From assembly GCA_020687605.1 (NCBI GenBank), contig JAJEQY010000006.1, forward strand, positions 22,262-86,261: a stretch of DNA of 64,000 nucleotides, in the 5' to 3' direction. Under the pieces are notes generated by a model. That model was not told where the DNA came from. It worked only from the letters and a program-made list of their open reading frames with translations, and did no database searches. The position numbers and the translations under genes are program-made. Shown here in pieces: positions 42,468 through 50,612 of the stretch (its first letter is position 1; the number at the start of each line of letters is the position of its first letter). Source of the DNA: Intestinimonas aquisgranensis. Lineage in GTDB: Bacteria; Bacillota; Clostridia; Oscillospirales; Oscillospiraceae.

Positions 42468-43376
42468 ATGAGAGAGCCCATTTTCACCGGTGCCTGCCCC
42501 GCCATCGTCACGCCCTTCGACCAGAGCGGCGCCATCAACTACGACCGCTTTGCCCAGCTCATCGACGAGCAGATCGCCGCCGGCGTGGATGCCATCTGTG
42601 CCGTGGGCACCACCGGTGAGTGCTCCACCCTTACCCTGCGGGAGCACATTGCCGCCGTCAACTTCTGCGTCAAGTATGTGAACCATCGTGTGAAGGTCAT
42701 CGCAGGCGCCGGCAGCAACGACACCTCTGCCGCCGTGTACCTCTCCCAGCACGCCGAGGACTCCGGCGCAGACGCCCTCCTCCACGTCACCCCCTATTAC
42801 AACAAGTGCTCCCAGGAGGGCCTCATCCGCCACTATGAGTACATCGCCGATCGGACCGAGTTGCCCATCATCCTTTATAATGTGCCCTCCCGGACCGGCG
42901 TTTCCTTCACCGCCGAGACCTACAAGGTCCTCTCCCAGAACCCCAAGATCAACGGCGTCAAGGAGGCCAGCGGCAACCTGAGCCTGATCACCCACACCCG
43001 CTACCTCTGCGGCGACGACTTTTCCATCTGGTCTGGCAACGACGACCAGGTGGTCCCCATGATGTCTCTGGGTGCCAAGGGTGTCATCTCCGTGGTGGCC
43101 AACATTGACCCCAAACTCATGGTAGACATCACCCACCGCTGCCTGGAGGGTCGGTTCGAGGAGGCCGCCCGGCTCCAGCTGGAGCACATGGATCTCATCG
43201 ATGCCCTGTTCTGTGAGGTCAACCCCATCCCTGTCAAGGCTGCCCTCAACCTCATGGGCAAGGATGTGGGTGGACTGCGGCTCCCCCTGTGCGACATCTC
43301 CCCCGCCAACCTGGAGATCCTCCGGGCCGCTATGGAGCGGACCGGCCTGCTCCCGGCTTCTGGCACCGCTCAGTAA
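42468..43376 (+). CDS. dapA: 4-hydroxy-tetrahydrodipicolinate synthase
   Basis: DapA condenses pyruvate with aspartate semialdehyde, the first committed step to diaminopimelate for peptidoglycan and spore dipicolinate. The 302-residue TIM-barrel protein has the Schiff-base Lys165 (GVKEASGN), GTTGE at 48-52 and Tyr137 in ILYNVPSRTG. The ATG follows CAGGAGGTAATTCAAG. asd lies 73 bases upstream and dapB 73 bases downstream, separated from the latter by an intrinsic terminator. Confidence 0.98.
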   Translation: MREPIFTGACPAIVTPFDQSGAINYDRFAQLIDEQIAAGVDAICAVGTTGECSTLTLREHIAAVNFCVKYVNHRVKVIAGAGSNDTSAAVYLSQHAEDSGADALLHVTPYYNKCSQEGLIRHYEYIADRTELPIILYNVPSRTGVSFTAETYKVLSQNPKINGVKEASGNLSLITHTRYLCGDDFSIWSGNDDQVVPMMSLGAKGVISVVANIDPKLMVDITHRCLEGRFEEAARLQLEHMDLIDALFCEVNPIPVKAALNLMGKDVGGLRLPLCDISPANLEILRAAMERTGLLPASGTAQ

Positions 43377-43385
43377 ACCCAACAC

Positions 43386-43421
43386 CAGACGGCCGTGCTT
43401 CCCCACGGCCGTCTGTCTTTT
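43386..43421 (+). terminator. Terminator or attenuator between dapA and dapB
   Basis: A perfect 12-bp stem (43386-43397 with 43404-43415) with a 6-base loop is followed by TCTTTTC. It lies between two genes of one pathway, so it would lower dapB expression relative to dapA. Confidence 0.82.
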
Positions 43422-43449
43422 CACGGAACGATAAAAAGGAGGAACCATC

Positions 43450-44232
43450 ATGCTGGATCTGATCCTCTCCGGCTGCAACGGCCGAATGGGCCGGGTGCTG
43501 GAGGCCCTGTGTGCCGATCAACCCAACCTCCACATTGCCGCCGGCTTCGATATTCTGGGCGATAACCACCGGGATTTCCCCGTTTTCTCCTCCCCTGCCG
43601 AATGTACGGTCCCCGCCCAGGTGGTGGTGGACTTCTCCCACCCCGCCGCCCTCACCGGCCTTCTGGGGTACTGCGTCAAGTGGGAGCTGCCCGTGGTGCT
43701 GGCCACCACCGGCTACTCGGAGGACCAGCTTCTGGAGATCGAATCTGCGGCCCGGACCATTCCTGTCTTCCGCTCCGCCAACTTTTCCCTGGGCATCAAC
43801 GTGCTGGCCAAGCTGGCCCGTCAGGCGGCCCGGCTGTTGGGTGAGGACTTCGATATTGAGATCGTGGAGCGCCACCACAACAAAAAGGTGGACGCCCCCA
43901 GCGGAACCGCCCTGCTGCTGGCCGACGCCCTCTCCCCCGCCCTGCCCTATGAGCCGGAATATGTGTGGGACCGCCACACCGTGCGGAAGCCCAGGGAACA
44001 TCGGGAGATCGGGATTTCCTCTGTCCGGGGCGGCACCATTGCCGGAGACCACGAGATCCTCTTCGCCGGACGGGACGAACTCATTGAGCTGCGCCACTCC
44101 GCCCAGTCCCGGGAGGTTTTTGCCTCCGGTGCCCTTAGGGCAGCCAAATTCCTGGCCCAGTGCCAAGCACCCGGTCTCTACAACATGGACGATCTTCTGG
44201 ATTGGCTCCAGGCACCGGCAGAAGTTGAATAG
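43450..44232 (+). CDS. dapB: 4-hydroxy-tetrahydrodipicolinate reductase
   Basis: DapB reduces the DapA product with NAD(P)H. The 260-residue protein has the N-terminal dinucleotide motif SGCNGRMGR and the catalytic and substrate signature EIVERHHNKKVDAPSGTAL (His-His and Lys residues near 138-143). The ATG follows AAAAAGGAGGAACC. No promoter is obvious in the 28 bases between the upstream terminator and the start, so read-through from dapA is the simplest source of transcript. Confidence 0.98.
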   Translation: MLDLILSGCNGRMGRVLEALCADQPNLHIAAGFDILGDNHRDFPVFSSPAECTVPAQVVVDFSHPAALTGLLGYCVKWELPVVLATTGYSEDQLLEIESAARTIPVFRSANFSLGINVLAKLARQAARLLGEDFDIEIVERHHNKKVDAPSGTALLLADALSPALPYEPEYVWDRHTVRKPREHREIGISSVRGGTIAGDHEILFAGRDELIELRHSAQSREVFASGALRAAKFLAQCQAPGLYNMDDLLDWLQAPAEVE

Positions 44233-44241
44233 AGTAATAGA

Positions 44242-44278
44242 AAAACGGTCTCCGGCATTGATGCCGGAGACCGTTTTT
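44242..44278. terminator. Bidirectional terminator between dapB and the AI-2E family gene
   Basis: AAAACGGTCTCCGGCAT pairs perfectly with its complement across TG, followed by TTTTTTC on the plus strand and an A run on the left. Confidence 0.92.
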
Positions 44279-45475
44279 TCATTGGTCGGATTCGGACTTG
44301 CATGCATCCTCTGCGGACGGCAGGAGCGGATTTCCGTCTCCGTCGATGCCCTTCTCTCTCAGTCGATGGTTCACCCACTCCCGGACCAAGGCGTAGAGCA
44401 CGGCGAAGGTGGGCACGCCCAGGAGCATCCCAGGGAAGCCGAAGAGCCCACCGCACACCACGATGGACACCAGCACCCAGATGGCGGAGAGGCCTGTGCT
44501 GTCGCCCAGGATCTTTGGGCCCAAAATATTACCGTCGAACTGCTGGAGCGCCAGCACCAGCACGGCGAAACGCAGCGCCGCCCAAGGGTCCACGATGATG
44601 AGGATCATAATACAGGGTACAGCACCGATGATGGGGCCGAAGAAGGGGATCACGTTGGTAACGCCGATGATGACGGCGATAAGGATATTGTAGGGGATCT
44701 GGAGGATCAGGTTGAGGATGAAGCAGAGCACGCCAATGATGGCGGAGTCAATGATTTTGCCGTTGATGAATCCCACGAAGATACGGTTGGCCTGACTACA
44801 CACCCCCAGGAACCAAGCCGCCTTTTTCTTGGGAATAATGGCGTAGATGAGCTTTTTGAGCTGTGGAACCAGGCGGTTCTTACCGGAGAGCATGTAGATC
44901 GAGGAAATGAGCGCCGTAAGCGCAGAGACAACACCGCTGCCAAGGGCCACACCCAGATTCCAGATCTGCGGCAGAGAAGAACTCACCTTCTCAATGGCCA
45001 GATCGGTCAGAGTCTGAACCAGGTTCTGATAGGCTGCCAGCATCTCATTGATGCCTTCTCCTTCCAGATTGAAGCGGTTGATGATTTCCTGGACCAGTGC
45101 GTCCAAACCCCGCATATAAGTAGACATATTGTTGACCAGTTCCACCGCACTGCTCCACACCTGGGGCAAAATGAGGTTGAGCAGGATGGCCAGCACAGCC
45201 GCAGCCAGGACATAGACCGTAACGATAGCCAATGCCCGTCCGTGTCTGTGCTTATTGTAGACCTTCTCTTCAAAAAAGGTAGTGGGTGTATTCAGCAGAT
45301 AGGCGATGGCAAAGCCGATGATAAAGGGAGAGAGCACTCCCGTCACCATCGAGATCTTTTCCCTCACCTCAGAAAAGCGGTAGAGCACAAAGTAGAACAG
45401 GATACCGATGAGCACGACGATCAGATTTGAAACAGTCCTCGTGTCCAGCGGCCACGGTTTTTTCTGCACGGCCAT
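44279..45475 (-). CDS. AI-2E family (PerM/YtvI-like) permease
   Basis: This 398-residue integral membrane protein has about eight hydrophobic segments and the family layout: two N-terminal helices, a long amphipathic extracytoplasmic region (about 75-165), then GVTNVIPFFGPIIGAVP and LGPKILGDSTGLSAIWVL. The name comes from E. coli TqsA, but most members are of unknown substrate and some are sodium/proton antiporters. It is monocistronic with its own promoter; GGGGAG precedes the ATG. Confidence 0.92.
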   Translation of the reverse strand: MAVQKKPWPLDTRTVSNLIVVLIGILFYFVLYRFSEVREKISMVTGVLSPFIIGFAIAYLLNTPTTFFEEKVYNKHRHGRALAIVTVYVLAAAVLAILLNLILPQVWSSAVELVNNMSTYMRGLDALVQEIINRFNLEGEGINEMLAAYQNLVQTLTDLAIEKVSSSLPQIWNLGVALGSGVVSALTALISSIYMLSGKNRLVPQLKKLIYAIIPKKKAAWFLGVCSQANRIFVGFINGKIIDSAIIGVLCFILNLILQIPYNILIAVIIGVTNVIPFFGPIIGAVPCIMILIIVDPWAALRFAVLVLALQQFDGNILGPKILGDSTGLSAIWVLVSIVVCGGLFGFPGMLLGVPTFAVLYALVREWVNHRLREKGIDGDGNPLLPSAEDACKSESDQ

Positions 45476-45504
45476 CAGCTCTCCCCTCGTATATGGTCAC
45501 TCTC

Positions 45505-45533
45505 ATTGTACCATGCTCTTATTTCGATGTCTA
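45505..45533 (-). promoter_or_regulatory. SigA promoter of the AI-2E family gene
   Basis: On the minus strand TAGACA (45533-45528), a 17-base spacer ending in TGG and TACAAT (45510-45505) give a promoter with an extended -10. Confidence 0.7.
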
Positions 45534-45564
45534 ACATTCTTCCTTAAGAAAATCAAAAGATTCT

Positions 45565-45600
45565 AAAAAGGCGAGTGCCGAATTGGCACCCGCCTTTTTC
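45565..45600 (-). terminator. Terminator after tyrS
   Basis: A 15-bp stem (45565-45579 with 45585-45599, one mismatch) with a 5-base loop and a T run on the minus strand follows the tyrS stop within a few bases. Confidence 0.88.
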
Positions 45601-45603
45601 TGC

Positions 45604-46830
45604 TTAAGCAAGCACGGCCCGGTGGAAGACCTTTTTGCCCTTCTTGATGGTGGTACTCTCCCCTTCCAGGGCGGAGGCGGTTACCACAGCGGCAGTATCC
45701 GTCACCTTCTCACCGTTGAGCTCCACGCCGCCCTGCTGGATGAGTCGCCGGGCCTCGCCCTTGGAGGGAGTGAGACCGCACTTCACCATCAGGTCCACCA
45801 CGGTGATCTGACCATCGGTGAGGTCTCCGGCGGTGAGCTCGGTGGTGGGCATATTGCTCTTGTCTCCGCCGGTGGAGAACAGGGCCCGGGCAGCGTCCTG
45901 GGCCTTGTGTGCCTCCTCCGTGCCATGAACCAGCTGCGTGAGCTCGAAGGCCAGGATCTCCTTGGCAGTGTTGAGCTGAGCACCCTCCCACTTGTCCATC
46001 TCATCGATCTGCTCCAGAGGCAGGAAGGTGAGCATGCGCAGGCACTTGAGCACGTCGGCGTCGCCCACGTTGCGCCAGTACTGGTAGAAGTCGTAGGGGC
46101 TGGTCTTGTTGGGGTCCAGCCACACAGCGCCAGACTGGGTCTTGCCCATCTTCTTGCCCTCAGAGTTCAGAAGCAGGGTGATGGTCATGGCGTGGGCGTC
46201 CTTGCCCAGCTTGCGGCGGATGAGCTCGGTGCCGCCCAGCATGTTGGACCACTGGTCGTCGCCGCCGAACTGCATGTTGCAGCCGTAGTGCTGGAAGAGG
46301 TGGTAGAAGTCGTAGGACTGCATGATCATATAGTTAAACTCCAGGAAGGAGAGGCCCTTCTCCATGCGCTGCTTGTAGCACTCAGCCCGGAGCATGTTGT
46401 TTACGCTGAAGCAGGCGCCCACCTCACGGAGGAGCTCCACATAGTTGAGCTTCAGGAGCCAGTCGGCGTTGTTCACCATCTGAGCCTTGCCTTCGCCGAA
46501 CTCGATGAACCGCTCCATCTGCTTCTTAAAGCAGTCGCAGTTGTGCTGGATGGTCTCCGGAGTCATCATGTTGCGCATGTCAGTGCGGCCGGAGGGATCT
46601 CCAATGTAGCCGGTGCCGCCGCCGATGAGGGCGATGGGACGGTTGCCCGCCATCTGGAGCCGCTTCATCAGGCACAGAGCCATGAAGTGGCCCACATGAA
46701 GGGAGTCGGCGGTGGGGTCGAAGCCGATGTAGAACACCGCCTTGCCCTCGTTGATCATCTTGGAGATCTCCTCCTCGTTGGTCACCTGGGCAATGAGGCC
46801 ACGGGCCTTCAGTTCTTCATAACAGGTCAT
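45604..46830 (-). CDS. tyrS: Tyrosyl-tRNA synthetase
   Basis: This class I synthetase charges tRNA-Tyr. The 408-residue protein has the HIGH motif as HVGH (45-48), a KMSKS loop as KMGKT (227-231), the tyrosine-site YNYMIMQSYD-like helix and a C-terminal S4 RNA-binding domain. The start MTCYEEL overlaps the NUDIX stop by four bases (ATGA), so translation is coupled. It is the third gene behind a tyrosine T-box. Length and motifs are normal. Confidence 0.98.
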   Translation of the reverse strand: MTCYEELKARGLIAQVTNEEEISKMINEGKAVFYIGFDPTADSLHVGHFMALCLMKRLQMAGNRPIALIGGGTGYIGDPSGRTDMRNMMTPETIQHNCDCFKKQMERFIEFGEGKAQMVNNADWLLKLNYVELLREVGACFSVNNMLRAECYKQRMEKGLSFLEFNYMIMQSYDFYHLFQHYGCNMQFGGDDQWSNMLGGTELIRRKLGKDAHAMTITLLLNSEGKKMGKTQSGAVWLDPNKTSPYDFYQYWRNVGDADVLKCLRMLTFLPLEQIDEMDKWEGAQLNTAKEILAFELTQLVHGTEEAHKAQDAARALFSTGGDKSNMPTTELTAGDLTDGQITVVDLMVKCGLTPSKGEARRLIQQGGVELNGEKVTDTAAVVTASALEGESTTIKKGKKVFHRAVLA

Positions 46831-47294
46831 TTTTCTTGCATCCTTTCTTCCCAGGCCAGCCGAACGGCCCAAGCCTGATAATTTAAAAACATATGTTCAG
46901 CGGCCCACTCCGCCGGCACCCAACGGAGCACATGATCGTGCTCAATGGGCTCCTGCACCTGTGGACCCAGGACCGCCCGGTAACAGCGGCCCGACACGTG
47001 GAGATAACGCTGGTCGCTGGGAGCAAACAGATACTCGTCACCGGCACAGAGCAGACCTTTCAATTCGATCTCTCGGCCCAGATCCTCCAGGCACTCCCGC
47101 CGGAGACATCCCTCTGGGGTCTCCCCTGGCTCGATGCCGCCGCCTGGCAGGAAGAGTCCCCGTTCCGGTCCGCCGGCCGCCGGTGCCTCCACCAGGGCAG
47201 CATTTCCGTCGTCATCCAGGATCACCGCATAGGCGCCTGCCCGGTCTCGGTAGACCGCTTCAGGCACCCTTCGTCCAAAGCTCCTGTGCTCCAT
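46827..47294 (-). CDS. NUDIX hydrolase in the tyrosine T-box operon
   Basis: This 155-residue protein has a Nudix box at about 52-74 (GGIEPGE, then RECLEDLG), in which the usual EE is ED. The N-terminal fold around AYAVILDDDGNAALVEAP is typical. The substrate is unknown. It lies between a zinc-ribbon gene and tyrS; its stop overlaps the tyrS start, and it starts 9 bases after the zinc-ribbon stop. Transcription therefore depends on the tyrosine T-box, which is unusual for a NUDIX enzyme. Confidence 0.9.
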   Translation of the reverse strand: MEHRSFGRRVPEAVYRDRAGAYAVILDDDGNAALVEAPAAGGPERGLFLPGGGIEPGETPEGCLRRECLEDLGREIELKGLLCAGDEYLFAPSDQRYLHVSGRCYRAVLGPQVQEPIEHDHVLRWVPAEWAAEHMFLNYQAWAVRLAWEERMQEK

Positions 47295-47303
47295 GTCGTT
47301 TCC

Positions 47304-47582
47304 CTACTTTTCCCGTTTGGTGAGGCATTTGGGGCATCGCTCCGCGTCCCTTGGGTATCTCGCGTGGCAGACAGGGCACTCATACTCGGCGGCCCATTCT
47401 CGGACTTTTTCCGAGAAGAACTCCACCTTTCCGCAGGAAGGGCAGCCGAAGATCTTCAGTTCCAGCGCCCCCTCCCACAGGTGAGAGTCAAAAAACATCG
47501 TTTCACGACCCAGCTGAAAATCACGCGTACCTAGACTGACCATTTCAGCCCCGCAGCGCAGACATGTCAGTGACTGTTCCAT
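47304..47582 (-). CDS. Zinc-ribbon protein with four CxxC knuckles
   Basis: This 92-residue protein contains Cys7/Cys10, Cys47/Cys50, Cys69/Cys72 and Cys83/Cys86, all CxxC pairs, suggesting two zinc sites. A middle segment (20-45) resembles small clostridial nucleic-acid or PF-type zinc-ribbon proteins with LGRETMFFDSHLWEGALEL. I do not know its function. It is the first gene after the tyrosine T-box and starts shortly after the leader terminator. Confidence 0.85.
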   Translation of the reverse strand: MEQSLTCLRCGAEMVSLGTRDFQLGRETMFFDSHLWEGALELKIFGCPSCGKVEFFSEKVREWAAEYECPVCHARYPRDAERCPKCLTKREK

Positions 47583-47616
47583 CGTGTTTTTCCTCTCTTT
47601 CTACCGTACGATAAAA

Positions 47617-47880
47617 AACGCCCCCTGTCCTTTTTGGACAGAGGGCGTAGATACGCGGTACCACCTCTGGTTCGTCCCTCCCTCACGGGAAAGGACCTCA
47701 CGCCGTGCCATCACACGGCTGCGCAATAACGGGCGCTCCCGACACGCCCTACTGCTTTCGGTTCAGGCGGCCGCTCCGAGGGGTATTCGTCCTCAGGCCC
47801 TCTCCCCCTTCCACCACACCGGGGGCTCTCTGCGCAGGGTATCCAAAGACTACTTTTCCTCATCCTCGCGTTGTATACAA
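47617..47880 (-). promoter_or_regulatory. Tyrosine T-box riboswitch
   Basis: The minus-strand leader has the T-box motif GGTGGTACCGCG (47665-47654), followed by a terminator stem (CGCCCTCTGTCC with GGACAGGGGGCG, 47647-47619) and TTTTTTA. In Stem I the specifier is UAC (47785-47783) in the context GAA-UAC-CCC, six bases from GAG. UAC codes tyrosine, matching tyrS downstream. An AGTAGGGC T-loop region lies between. It controls the zinc-ribbon, NUDIX and tyrS genes. Confidence 0.95.
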
Positions 47881-47885
47881 CGGGC

Positions 47886-47914
47886 ATTCTAGCACAGCCC
47901 GCATACATTGTCAA
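47886..47914 (-). promoter_or_regulatory. Consensus SigA promoter of the tyrosine T-box operon
   Basis: A perfect TTGACA (47914-47909), a 17-base spacer and TAGAAT (47891-47886) lie on the minus strand. The -35 contains the TGA stop codon of the upstream YcxB-like gene. Confidence 0.88.
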
Positions 47915-48444
47915 TCAAAATGTTTTACCTTTACCTCCGGACAGGCGGTCTGGGCCAGGAACTCGAACTGGAGCCGGTCCTCCTCGCTCCGAAAAGCGGA
48001 CCTAGGCAGCAGGAGGTAGCCCTCCTCTCCGCGGAAGAGGTAGTAAAACTCCTTGCCCCGCCAAAGCTTTTTCAGATCCCAGTCCAGCAGTACCGCTGTC
48101 TGTTCATCCTGCCGGGACAGGTCCTCCCGGTTGAAGAGGAAGGATACCTGCCGGCCCAGAGCCGGATTTTTATCGTAAATCCGCCCCGGCTGAATCACAT
48201 ACAGCCACAGACCGTAGAGGGCCACCATGACGGAGAGGACCACCAGGAGGGTACAGAGAAAGCTCATCCGCTCCATCAAGATCCCCATGACTGCCGCGGC
48301 GCCCAGGGCGATAAGGATGACCAGCACCTGGATCCAACTCACCAGATGGCTTTTGCGCAGGTAATAGCGCACCGCCCGTACGTATTCCGCCCGGCTGAGG
48401 GAGAAGGTGACCCGCACCTCCTCCGGTCCTTTGTCCTGTCTCAT
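47911..48444 (-). CDS. YcxB-like membrane protein
   Basis: This 177-residue protein has an N-terminal cytoplasmic stretch (VTFSLSRAEYVRAVRYYLRKS), two adjacent membrane helices (about 36-56 and 62-84) and a C-terminal YcxB-type soluble domain (WDLKKLWRGKEFYYLF, ending in LPRSAF). Function of the family is unknown. It overlaps the recN stop by four bases and ends the long minus-strand run that starts at nusB. Confidence 0.8.
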   Translation of the reverse strand: MRQDKGPEEVRVTFSLSRAEYVRAVRYYLRKSHLVSWIQVLVILIALGAAAVMGILMERMSFLCTLLVVLSVMVALYGLWLYVIQPGRIYDKNPALGRQVSFLFNREDLSRQDEQTAVLLDWDLKKLWRGKEFYYLFRGEEGYLLLPRSAFRSEEDRLQFEFLAQTACPEVKVKHFD

Positions 48445-50135
48445 GTCAACCCCCGCTTATAGCTCTCTGCGCTGTCCAAAAGCTCCCCGGCCCCCGCCAG
48501 CATGGCGGGTGTGATATGGGCACCGCCGGTAAGCCGTGCCAGTTCCTCACGACGACGTGCGGACTCCAGCCGCTCCACCGCCGTATAGGTCCGTCCGTCC
48601 CGCTCCCCCTTCTCCACCGAGAAGTGGGTATCCGCCATGGCGGCGATCTGGGGCAGATGGGTGACGCACAGGACCTGTTTCCGGCGGGCCACCTGTGCCA
48701 TCTTTTCGGCCACTTTCTGGGCCGCCCGGCCGCTGACACCGGTATCCACCTCGTCAAAAACCAGGGTGCTCACGTCATCGTTCTCCGCCAACACATTCTT
48801 CAGCGCCAGCATGATACGGGAGAGCTCGCCGCCGGAGGCGATCTTGTGGATGGGTTTCAGGTCCTCACCCACGTTGGCCGACATGAGGAACTGCACCTCA
48901 TCCATACCCGTCTCGTCCATGGCGTTCTCCCCACCCTTGGGGGCGAAGTCCACCTGGAAACGCACCTTGGGCATGTCCAACTGCCGCAGCTCCTCCTGGA
49001 TGAGTTTCTCCAGGGCCGCCGCCGCCTTCTTTCGGGCCGCCGTGAGCTTTGCGCCCTCCCCACGGGCTTTTTCCAGCGCAGCAGAGAGCTTCTTCTCCAG
49101 CCGGGCCAGGGTCTCACTGGAGTCCTCGATCTGCTCCAGCTCCGTCTTGCATTTGGCCAGATAGTCCAGCATGTCCTCCACCGTAGCGCCGTACTTCTTC
49201 CGCAGCCGGTAGATCACATCCAGACGACTCTCCAGCTCGTCCAGCTCCCCTGGCTCGAAGTCCAGGCTGTCTCGAAGATCCCGGACCAGCTCGGCAGCGT
49301 CGGCGGCGGCACAGCGCAGCTCAGTAAGGCGCTGGGCCAGGTCGGCGATCTGGTCGCTGACCCCCCTGGCTCCGGAGAGAGACTGCTCTGCCGACATAAT
49401 GAGGGAAACCGCTCCCTCGCTCTCCTCGTCCCCGGAGAGCGCCATGTGGGCACCCTCCACAGCATCAATGAGCTTGCCGGCATTGCGCAGCACCTTCCGC
49501 CGCTGGGTAAGTTCTTCCTCCTCCCCCGGCTTCAGGTCGGCTCGCTCCAGTTCTCCGATTTGAAAGGTCAGGCTGTCGATGCGCCGTGCCTTTTCCGCCT
49601 CGTCCATCCGCAGGGCAGACATCTCTCGCCGCAGGGCAGACATGGCGTCATAAGCTGCCTTAAAAGCAGCTCTGGGGCCCTCCAGCTCACCGAACCGGTC
49701 CAGGTAATCCAAATGGCAGGTAGGGTCCAGCAGCTGCTGACCGTCGTGCTGTCCGTGGATGTTCAGCAGCTGCCGTCCCAGACCACGAAGCTGGGAGACC
49801 GTCAGAGGACGTCCATTAAGCCTGCAGACGTTCCGACCATCGGACAAAATCTCCCGCTGGATCAATATCTCCCCGTTCTCATCCGGCCCTATACCATTCT
49901 CAGCAAACCAGGGAAGTGCCGGCAGCCGTGTGAATTGAGCACTCACCACTGCGGCCTTGGCACCGGTTCGGATCAGTTCCCGGGAGGTCCGCTCCCCGAT
50001 CACCGCCCCGATGGCATCCACCACAATGGATTTACCAGCACCGGTTTCGCCGGTGAGGGCATTGAAGCCCTGGTCGAATCGGATGTCCGCCGCCTGGATC
50101 ACCGCGATATTCTCAATATGAAGCAGCGAGAGCAT
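48441..50135 (-). CDS. recN: DNA repair protein RecN
   Basis: RecN is an SMC-like ATPase recruited early to double-strand breaks. The 564-residue protein has Walker A GETGAGKS at 29-36, a split coiled-coil centre (about 155-370, with LEKKLSAALEKARGEGAKL), an ABC signature region ASGGELSRIMLALK and Walker B LVFDEVDTGVSG. The ATG at 50135 follows GGGAGG by 8 bases. It lies after argR, an order conserved in many Firmicutes. Confidence 0.97.
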   Translation of the reverse strand: MLSLLHIENIAVIQAADIRFDQGFNALTGETGAGKSIVVDAIGAVIGERTSRELIRTGAKAAVVSAQFTRLPALPWFAENGIGPDENGEILIQREILSDGRNVCRLNGRPLTVSQLRGLGRQLLNIHGQHDGQQLLDPTCHLDYLDRFGELEGPRAAFKAAYDAMSALRREMSALRMDEAEKARRIDSLTFQIGELERADLKPGEEEELTQRRKVLRNAGKLIDAVEGAHMALSGDEESEGAVSLIMSAEQSLSGARGVSDQIADLAQRLTELRCAAADAAELVRDLRDSLDFEPGELDELESRLDVIYRLRKKYGATVEDMLDYLAKCKTELEQIEDSSETLARLEKKLSAALEKARGEGAKLTAARKKAAAALEKLIQEELRQLDMPKVRFQVDFAPKGGENAMDETGMDEVQFLMSANVGEDLKPIHKIASGGELSRIMLALKNVLAENDDVSTLVFDEVDTGVSGRAAQKVAEKMAQVARRKQVLCVTHLPQIAAMADTHFSVEKGERDGRTYTAVERLESARRREELARLTGGAHITPAMLAGAGELLDSAESYKRGLT

Positions 50136-50153
50136 CCTCTCCACCTCCCTGTC

Positions 50154-50606
50154 TTACTGGAGCATCTTGTGGATCTCGTCGCAGAAGGCCTCCGCCTTCT
50201 CGCTGTCGCGCATGATGAGGACAGCGGTGTCATCGCCTGCCAGGCTGCCCACCAAATCGCTGATTTCCATGCCGTCGATGGCGGCACAGGCCGCCGAGGC
50301 CAAGCCAGGCATGGTCTTGAGGACCACAATGTTCTGGGCGCGGTCGAAAGAGGTAACACCCTCCTTGAAAATAGTCCGCAGACGTCCGGCGATGTTCATA
50401 CTGGTCTTACGGCCGGACACAGCATATTTATAGGTCCCATAGCCGGTGAGCTCCTTGATGAGGTGGAGTTCCTTGATGTCCCGGGAAATGGTCGCCTGAG
50501 TGGAGGTGAGCCCTCTGGCCTTGAGCTCGGAGAGCAGCTGGTCCTGAGTCTCCACGTCCACATCTTCAATAATCCGCAAGATCTCTGCCTGTCGCTTGGA
50601 TTTCAT
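50154..50606 (-). CDS. argR: Arginine repressor ArgR
   Basis: ArgR (AhrC) is the hexameric arginine-responsive regulator. The 150-residue protein has the winged HTH (about 1-70, STQATISRDIKELHL) and the C-terminal oligomerisation and arginine-binding domain with VGSLAGDDTAVLIMRD. Start and length are typical. It is between nadK and recN. carAB in this window is a plausible target, though I saw no clear ARG box there. Confidence 0.97.
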   Translation of the reverse strand: MKSKRQAEILRIIEDVDVETQDQLLSELKARGLTSTQATISRDIKELHLIKELTGYGTYKYAVSGRKTSMNIAGRLRTIFKEGVTSFDRAQNIVVLKTMPGLASAACAAIDGMEISDLVGSLAGDDTAVLIMRDSEKAEAFCDEIHKMLQ

Positions 50607-50612
50607 TCCCCA

